Shown in pieces: positions 6,531-10,919 of a DNA stretch of 10,919 bases. Under the pieces are notes generated by a model that was not told the origin of the DNA, searched no databases, and was given only the letters and a program-made list of their open reading frames with translations. The first letter of the stretch is position 1. Every line of letters starts with the position of its first letter. The DNA is from Bacteroidales bacterium (GTDB lineage: Bacteria; Bacteroidota; Bacteroidia; Bacteroidales; SM23-62): the NCBI GenBank assembly GCA_016783865.1, contig JADHVS010000151.1:1-10919 (forward strand), in the 5' to 3' direction. The position numbers and the translations under genes are program-made.

Positions 6531-9500
6531 ATGAGTGAGAAGATCTTAAAAGCTCTGATGCAATTGTTTGCCATTATTGCAAGACCAGACAGCAGCAGAA
6601 GTGAGCGACAGACTGTTGTTGAATCTTTTCTGGTAAGGCAACTGAACCAGGAATTAGCACAGGAGTACCTGACAGTGTTTGATGAGTATTACACATTATA
6701 TCAGGAAAAACAAAAAGAATCCAGTAAGCGGATTCGAAGAATCTCATCCAGTTCAGTGCGGGTATTGAAGATATGCACTGCCATAAACGAAGAACTGGCC
6801 CAACCACAGAAGATAATTGTTTTAATACAGCTTCTTGAGTTTATAAATTCAGACAGCGAGAAGATCACAGATCAGGAAATGGAATTTGTCGATACGGTGG
6901 CCGAAACATTCAATATAAAGGATGAGGAATATGCTGAAATAAAAGATTATGTATTGTTTTCATTCGACCAGATCCCCAGTTCACCGGATATTATGGTCAT
7001 TGATAACAACGAGGAGTATAAGCACGATGCCACAAAACACCTGTTCATTTCGAATCTGCAGGGGCAGATCCGGGTACTTATGGTACAAAGTACAAAAATG
7101 TACTTTGTCAGGTATATTGGAGAGAGCGAGATGTACCTGAACAGTCAGCTGATCCAGCAAGACAAAGTGTACCCGTTTACCAACGGATCATCCATTAGAA
7201 ACCAGCAGATCAAACCAATTTATTACAGCGATGTGGTAAGCCGGTTCCAGCTTGACAAAATCAAGGACAAAATATACTTTGAAGTAAAGGAATTGGGATA
7301 CAGGTTTAAAAGTGGAAAGGTAGGACTTCATAAACTAAGTTTTGTTGAGGAATCCGGAAGGCTGATTGGGATCATGGGCGCAAGTGGTGCAGGGAAGTCT
7401 ACCCTGTTGAATGTATTGAATGGTTCCTCACCTCCATCTGACGGTGAGATTACCATTAATGGTGTAAATATCTTTACCCAAAAAGATCAGGCTGAAGGAA
7501 TAATCGGACATGTATCTCAGGATGATCTGCTTATTGAGGATTTAAGTGTCTATCAGAACTTGTATTATAATGCCAAGCTCTGCTTTGACAATTATTCTGA
7601 GGAACAGGTCGTTGAGGCTGTAAAAAGGACCCTTGAAAACCTAGGTTTGTATGAGATCAGGGATATCCAGGTGGGTAGCCCGCTCAACAAAAAGATCAGT
7701 GGAGGACAACGGAAAAGGTTGAATATTGCCCTGGAATTGATTCGTGAACCTGCCGTGCTGTTTCTCGATGAGCCGACCTCAGGACTATCTTCAAGAGATT
7801 CTGAAAACATCCTTGACCTCCTGAAGGAATTGTCACTCAAGGGAAAACTTGTTTTCGTAGTGATCCATCAGCCCTCGTCAGATATCTATAAAATGTTCGA
7901 CCGGATGATCATCCTTGACACTGGTGGATGGCTCATCTACAATGGTGACCCGATCGATTCGATCATGTATTTCAAGGAACGGATGCACCATGCCAACTAT
8001 AACGAAAGCGAATGTCATACTTGTGGTAATGTAAATCCCGAACAGGTCTTCAATATAGTTGAATCAAACGTACTGGATGAATATGGAAAAACGACAAAAG
8101 CCAGAAAAATAGCTCCAAGGGAATGGCATTCCCATTACCTGAAATTCCTGGATAAGCCTTTCGAGAAAATCAAGCAGTTGCCTCCGCTTCCGGAGATAAC
8201 TTTTAAAATTCCCAATAAACTAAAGCAGTTCTGGATCTTCGTCAGAAGAGATTTGCTTTCCAAACTTGCGAATACCCAATACCTGGTTATTAATTTCGTT
8301 GAAGCACCTGTTCTTGCTGTCCTCCTGGCAGTTATTATAAAATATTACAGTGTAAATGTTACTAACATTTATGGTTATACCCTGGAAGGAAACTCTAATC
8401 TTCCTGTTTATATTTTCATGTCGGTCATCGTAGCCATCTTCATGGGTTTAACGGTAAGTGCGGAAGAGATCATCAAGGACCGAAAAATAAAAAAGAGGGA
8501 AGCCTTTTTGAATTTAAGCTGGTCGAGTTACCTGATGTCAAAAGTCGCCATCCTGCTGACTATTTCTGCCATACAGGCCTTAACCTATGTTTTATTGGGT
8601 AATACGATCATGGAAATAAAGGGGATGTATTTCCAGTATTGGCTTGTATTGTTCAGCGCCTGGGCATCTTCTAACCTGATGGGATTAATGATCTCGGATA
8701 GTTTCAAAACCGTAGTAACTATATATATCCTGATACCCTTCCTGGTAATCCCCCAGATTATACTTAGCGGGATCATTGTAAAGTTTGAGAAACTCAATCC
8801 GGATATCTCCTCCCCCATAGATATACCATGGTATGGGGAAATCATTACCGCCCGGTGGGCATACGAGGCAATTGCTGTATACCAGTATAAAAACAATGCT
8901 TTCCAGCGTCAGTTTTACAGGTATGACAAGGCCATGAGTGTAGCAGACTTTAAAAAGATGTACTGGTCGATTGATCTGGAAAACAAATTGAATTTTATTG
9001 AAAGAAACCTTGACAATGAGGAATCACTGGATCAGGTCCGCACTAATCTGAAAGTATTGTATAATGAGATAAAAAAGGAATTGAAGAAAAACACCGATAT
9101 CAAATTCGAACATCTCGATCAATTGAATCTTAAATCAATTAACAATACGGTAATAGCGGCTTGTCATGATTATGTTGCCCGGATAAAAAAGTATAATATC
9201 CAACTTTACAATAGGGCCAGTTCAGAAAAAGATAAACTGATCAACCAAATGCAAAGCACTGAAGAAGGTAAGGAGAACTTTTTCGAGATGAGAAGAAAAC
9301 ATCACAATACCACTCTTAAAGATTTTGCGACCAATTCGAGTGAGATGGAAAGGATCATCGAATACAAAAATCAGCTCTACCAGAAGAATAACCCGATCTA
9401 TATGGATCCTCCCGGTAAGCTGATAAAAGCCCATTTTTACGCCCCGAGAAAACAGGTGTTTGGAACCTACCTTGATACTTTCGGTGTAAATGTGGCAGTC

Positions 9501-9611
9501 ATCTGGATTATGACGATTTTCCTATACATCGTACTTTATTTCAGGCTGTTAAAGAGACTACTCGACTTCTTTGAGCAGCTCAGCGATAAGCTGAAAATAA
9601 ATAAAGAATAA
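6531..9611 (+). CDS. TerB-like / FHA-like / ABCG-type ATP-binding and permease fusion protein
   Basis: A 1026-residue ABC half-transporter with extra N-terminal domains. Residues about 1-145 are all helical and acidic and resemble a TerB-like domain. Residues about 150-235 are strand-rich with Y-L-N-S, T-N-G-S-S-I-R and I-K-P-I-Y-Y-S-D, an FHA-like segment that may bind a phosphopeptide (inference). The ATPase (about 248-485) is complete: Walker A G-A-S-G-A-G-K-S at 283-290, Q-loop Gln330, signature S-G-G-Q at 390-393, Walker B L-F-L-D-E-P at 410-415, and H-loop His446 in H-Q-P-S-S-D, the ABCG style. A C-H-T-C pair (Cys495, Cys498) follows. The ABC-2-type membrane domain has helices near 584-603, 625-645, 667-690, 697-720, 725-748 and 985-1005. 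A charged, partly coiled-coil insertion of about 235 residues (750-984) lies between the last two. It probably works as a homodimeric exporter; the substrate is unknown. Confidence 0.88.
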   Translation: MSEKILKALMQLFAIIARPDSSRSERQTVVESFLVRQLNQELAQEYLTVFDEYYTLYQEKQKESSKRIRRISSSSVRVLKICTAINEELAQPQKIIVLIQLLEFINSDSEKITDQEMEFVDTVAETFNIKDEEYAEIKDYVLFSFDQIPSSPDIMVIDNNEEYKHDATKHLFISNLQGQIRVLMVQSTKMYFVRYIGESEMYLNSQLIQQDKVYPFTNGSSIRNQQIKPIYYSDVVSRFQLDKIKDKIYFEVKELGYRFKSGKVGLHKLSFVEESGRLIGIMGASGAGKSTLLNVLNGSSPPSDGEITINGVNIFTQKDQAEGIIGHVSQDDLLIEDLSVYQNLYYNAKLCFDNYSEEQVVEAVKRTLENLGLYEIRDIQVGSPLNKKISGGQRKRLNIALELIREPAVLFLDEPTSGLSSRDSENILDLLKELSLKGKLVFVVIHQPSSDIYKMFDRMIILDTGGWLIYNGDPIDSIMYFKERMHHANYNESECHTCGNVNPEQVFNIVESNVLDEYGKTTKARKIAPREWHSHYLKFLDKPFEKIKQLPPLPEITFKIPNKLKQFWIFVRRDLLSKLANTQYLVINFVEAPVLAVLLAVIIKYYSVNVTNIYGYTLEGNSNLPVYIFMSVIVAIFMGLTVSAEEIIKDRKIKKREAFLNLSWSSYLMSKVAILLTISAIQALTYVLLGNTIMEIKGMYFQYWLVLFSAWASSNLMGLMISDSFKTVVTIYILIPFLVIPQIILSGIIVKFEKLNPDISSPIDIPWYGEIITARWAYEAIAVYQYKNNAFQRQFYRYDKAMSVADFKKMYWSIDLENKLNFIERNLDNEESLDQVRTNLKVLYNEIKKELKKNTDIKFEHLDQLNLKSINNTVIAACHDYVARIKKYNIQLYNRASSEKDKLINQMQSTEEGKENFFEMRRKHHNTTLKDFATNSSEMERIIEYKNQLYQKNNPIYMDPPGKLIKAHFYAPRKQVFGTYLDTFGVNVAVIWIMTIFLYIVLYFRLLKRLLDFFEQLSDKLKINKE

Positions 9612-9646
9612 TTTGTTCTAAAGTAGCAGGGATAAAACAAAAATAG

Positions 9647-9688
9647 AAGAGGCCGTCTCATAACAATATCTGAGACGGCCTCTTTTAT
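9647..9688. terminator. Bidirectional terminator between the ABC gene and siaC
   Basis: AAGAGGCCGTCTCA (9647-9660) and TGAGACGGCCTCTT (9671-9684) form a perfect 14-bp stem around a 10-base loop. A T-rich run follows on the plus strand. On the minus strand the equivalent tail comes from the A-rich AAAACAAAAATAG just before the stem. It sits between two convergent genes, 35 bases after the ABC stop codon and about 50 bases from the siaC stop codon, and can serve both. Confidence 0.88.
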
Positions 9689-9735
9689 ATACTGGTTATA
9701 AAATCAGTCCAGGGAAAGAAGCAGGTCGAATCGTC

Positions 9736-10116
9736 TTACTCGACTATTTCTATCATTTTAAAAGGAACCCGGATGATTGACTCATAATCCTCTCCAGCCT
9801 CTAACATGTCTTCGTCATCCTCTTCATAATACCAGTTAATAATTACCTCATTTTTGGCCTTATGAATTGCTTCCAACTTTTTAAATACGTCCAGAATACA
9901 CTTTGAGGAGCTTGTATTAAAATACTCCAGCTGAACATTAACAGTTGTTTTGCCCATTGGACCACCAGCATATTCCTCTAGCCAATCTACGAGGGGCTTA
10001 TAAAACTCGATTGAATTTTCGGGAATTGATCTTCCCTTGATTTCAATAACCCCAGTAACAGCGTCAAACTTAACTGTGGGTGTCTTGGGTGTTCCTTCGA
10101 TTGAAATTGGTTCCAT
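9736..10116 (-). CDS. siaC: SiaC-family (DUF1987) regulatory phosphoprotein
   Basis: A 126-residue cytoplasmic protein covering the whole DUF1987/SiaC domain. Features seen are an N-terminal strand pair (T-P-T-V-K-F-D, G-V-I-E-I-K-G-R-S), then P-E-N-S-I-E-F-Y-K-P-L-V-D-W-L, a second strand (T-V-N-V-Q-L-E-Y-F-N-T-S-S-S-K), a long helix (C-I-L-D-V-F-K-K-L), and N-W-Y-Y-E-E-D-D-E-D-M. In Pseudomonas aeruginosa, SiaC is phosphorylated by SiaB on Thr68 and dephosphorylated by SiaA, and the unphosphorylated form activates the diguanylate cyclase SiaD (established knowledge). Here the threonine of F-N-T-S-S-S-K is also residue 68, so the switch site is conserved. The gene starts 29 bases after the SiaB stop codon and is the last gene of the operon. 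No SiaA or SiaD is in the window, so the output is unknown. Confidence 0.9.
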   Translation of the reverse strand: MEPISIEGTPKTPTVKFDAVTGVIEIKGRSIPENSIEFYKPLVDWLEEYAGGPMGKTTVNVQLEYFNTSSSKCILDVFKKLEAIHKAKNEVIINWYYEEDDEDMLEAGEDYESIIRVPFKMIEIVE

Positions 10117-10145
10117 ACTTTAATCCGATTATGATTTTTAATAAT

Positions 10146-10700
10146 TCAAGTAATAAATACATCTAAATTGAAAAAATAGTAGTCATCCTCATAATGCTGA
10201 AAGGTATATTCAAGCTTATTACCTGTCTTCCTTGCTATATCAACAAGTCCCAGTCCTCCACCGCCTTTCACAGACAGCTTCTGATGGTTCAGGATAAACT
10301 TGTACATATCCTTTAATTCATCTTTTGATAAGGAATTGATCTTATCTATTTTATCTTTAAGAAATTTGATCTTTTCAGAGGTTATAAAATTACCCGTAGA
10401 AATTTTGATCGCTTCGTTTTCCTTTGCAATAACAAGGACGCCAAATTTTGAATCAAACTTATCCCTGTTCTTATATTCTTCTGGTAATTCCTCTATGTGG
10501 TGATACAGATTCTGAAGGCTTTCTACGAGTACATTATAGACTTTCTTCCTCACCTTAGCTTCTTCATCCACACTATCCATTTTAACTTCAATCTGTTCCA
10601 GTACATTATTAATGAGATCTGTGGTTATGCTCCCTTTATAAGCAAGCAGCACATTTCCACCATCTAGTTGTGAATAATATTCGTGGACATCAAAACTCAT
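10146..10700 (-). CDS. siaB: SiaB-family (DUF6272) protein kinase
   Basis: I take the ATG at 10700-10698, giving 184 residues starting M-S-F-D-V-H-E-Y-Y. The open frame extends to a TTG at 10724 that would add eight residues, but that lies inside a promoter-like stretch and is less likely. The protein has GHKL-type ATP-binding signatures: an N-box-like V-E-S-L-Q-N-L-Y-H-H at 59-68 (Glu60, Asn64) and a glycine-rich loop G-G-G-G-L-G-L at 146-152. SiaB proteins are small serine/threonine kinases that phosphorylate SiaC (established in Pseudomonas). Substrate and kinase are adjacent here, 29 bases apart, in the order siaB-siaC. There is no membrane segment, so it acts in the cytoplasm. The phosphatase that would reverse the reaction is not in the window. 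Confidence 0.9.
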   Translation of the reverse strand: MSFDVHEYYSQLDGGNVLLAYKGSITTDLINNVLEQIEVKMDSVDEEAKVRKKVYNVLVESLQNLYHHIEELPEEYKNRDKFDSKFGVLVIAKENEAIKISTGNFITSEKIKFLKDKIDKINSLSKDELKDMYKFILNHQKLSVKGGGGLGLVDIARKTGNKLEYTFQHYEDDYYFFNLDVFIT

Positions 10701-10755
10701 GTATGGTTCCTTAATTATTCGCAAAAATAAATTTAAGAATATTATTTCAGCTCAG

Positions 10756-10763
10756 CAAATATA
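10756..10763 (-). promoter_or_regulatory. Candidate -7 box for the siaB-siaC operon
   Basis: Read on the minus strand, TATATTTG matches the Bacteroidota -7 consensus TAnnTTTG exactly and lies 56 bases upstream of the ATG at 10700. A second exact match, TATTTTTG, sits at 10729-10722 but would leave a leader of only about 15 bases. Neither has a good TTTG -33 box at 19-21 bases, so the call is tentative. The rest of 10764-10919 shows no certain gene. Confidence 0.35.
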
Positions 10764-10919
10764 TAAAAAATTATTACGTACAGACCTCTCGGAAAACCCT
10801 AAAAATACCGTTTTTTTTTGGACATTTTTCAAATCGGTGAATCCCCCACTTCCATTATCATAAATTTCCCGGTTGGGGTTTGCACCCCCAGTGATGTCAA
10901 TTTCCTGCATAACTGTTCC

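Noticed and set aside
10701..10724. TTG start extending SiaB by eight residues
   Set aside because: TTG starts are uncommon here, the codon overlaps a promoter-like TATTTTTG, and the protein from ATG 10700 begins in the expected way for the family.
10871..10890. GGGGTTTGCACCCC palindrome near the right edge as a terminator
   Set aside because: The stem is only four to six base pairs and no T run follows on either strand; possible chance palindrome.
10752..10919. Annotating the right-edge minus-strand frame as a gene
   Set aside because: Too short, no recognised domain, and a homopolymer run lies inside it; kept only as a low-interest observation.

Overview
The window reads as chromosomal DNA of a Bacteroidota species, probably a Bacteroidales or Marinilabiliales-type lineage (inference). 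It is AT-rich. Gene starts lack Shine-Dalgarno sequences and follow A/T-rich leaders. Several upstream regions carry the Bacteroidota promoter box TAnnTTTG. The protein set also fits: an S9B dipeptidyl peptidase, a retropepsin-like/PDZ protein, a TerB-ABCG fusion and a SiaB/SiaC pair. I saw no rRNA, tRNA, CRISPR array, insertion sequence or phage gene.

Layout. Bases 1-355 (-) are the N-terminal part of an exported TPR protein cut by the left edge. After a divergent gap come two small signalling genes on +, an HPt domain protein (532-867) and a STAS anti-anti-sigma-like protein (890-1225), closed by a hairpin terminator. A 314-base gene-free stretch follows and holds a REP-like palindrome. Next on + are an exported two-lobed aspartyl protease-like protein with a C-terminal PDZ domain (1540-2829), an OB-fold lipoprotein (2957-3529, with its own terminator) and a three-helix PepSY-associated membrane protein (3640-4200). 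A dipeptidyl-peptidase IV-like S9 peptidase (4218-6371, -) converges on the last of these with only 17 bases between them.

The right half holds a 1026-residue protein (6531-9611, +). It joins a TerB-like domain, an FHA-like segment, an ABCG-type ATPase and an ABC-2-type membrane domain with a very large extracytoplasmic insertion. It converges, across a perfect 14-bp bidirectional terminator, on a two-gene operon (-) encoding a SiaB-family kinase (10146-10700) and SiaC (9736-10116). SiaC keeps the phospho-acceptor threonine at position 68.

How they may work together. HPt/STAS and SiaB/SiaC are both phosphorylation-controlled switch modules, of phosphorelay or partner-switching type. No histidine kinase, PP2C phosphatase (SiaA) or diguanylate cyclase (SiaD) is in view, so the inputs and outputs must lie elsewhere. 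The most interesting hypothesis is that SiaB/SiaC, lacking its usual cyclase partner, is functionally linked to the adjacent TerB-FHA-ABCG transporter. This is inference from proximity and domain content only.
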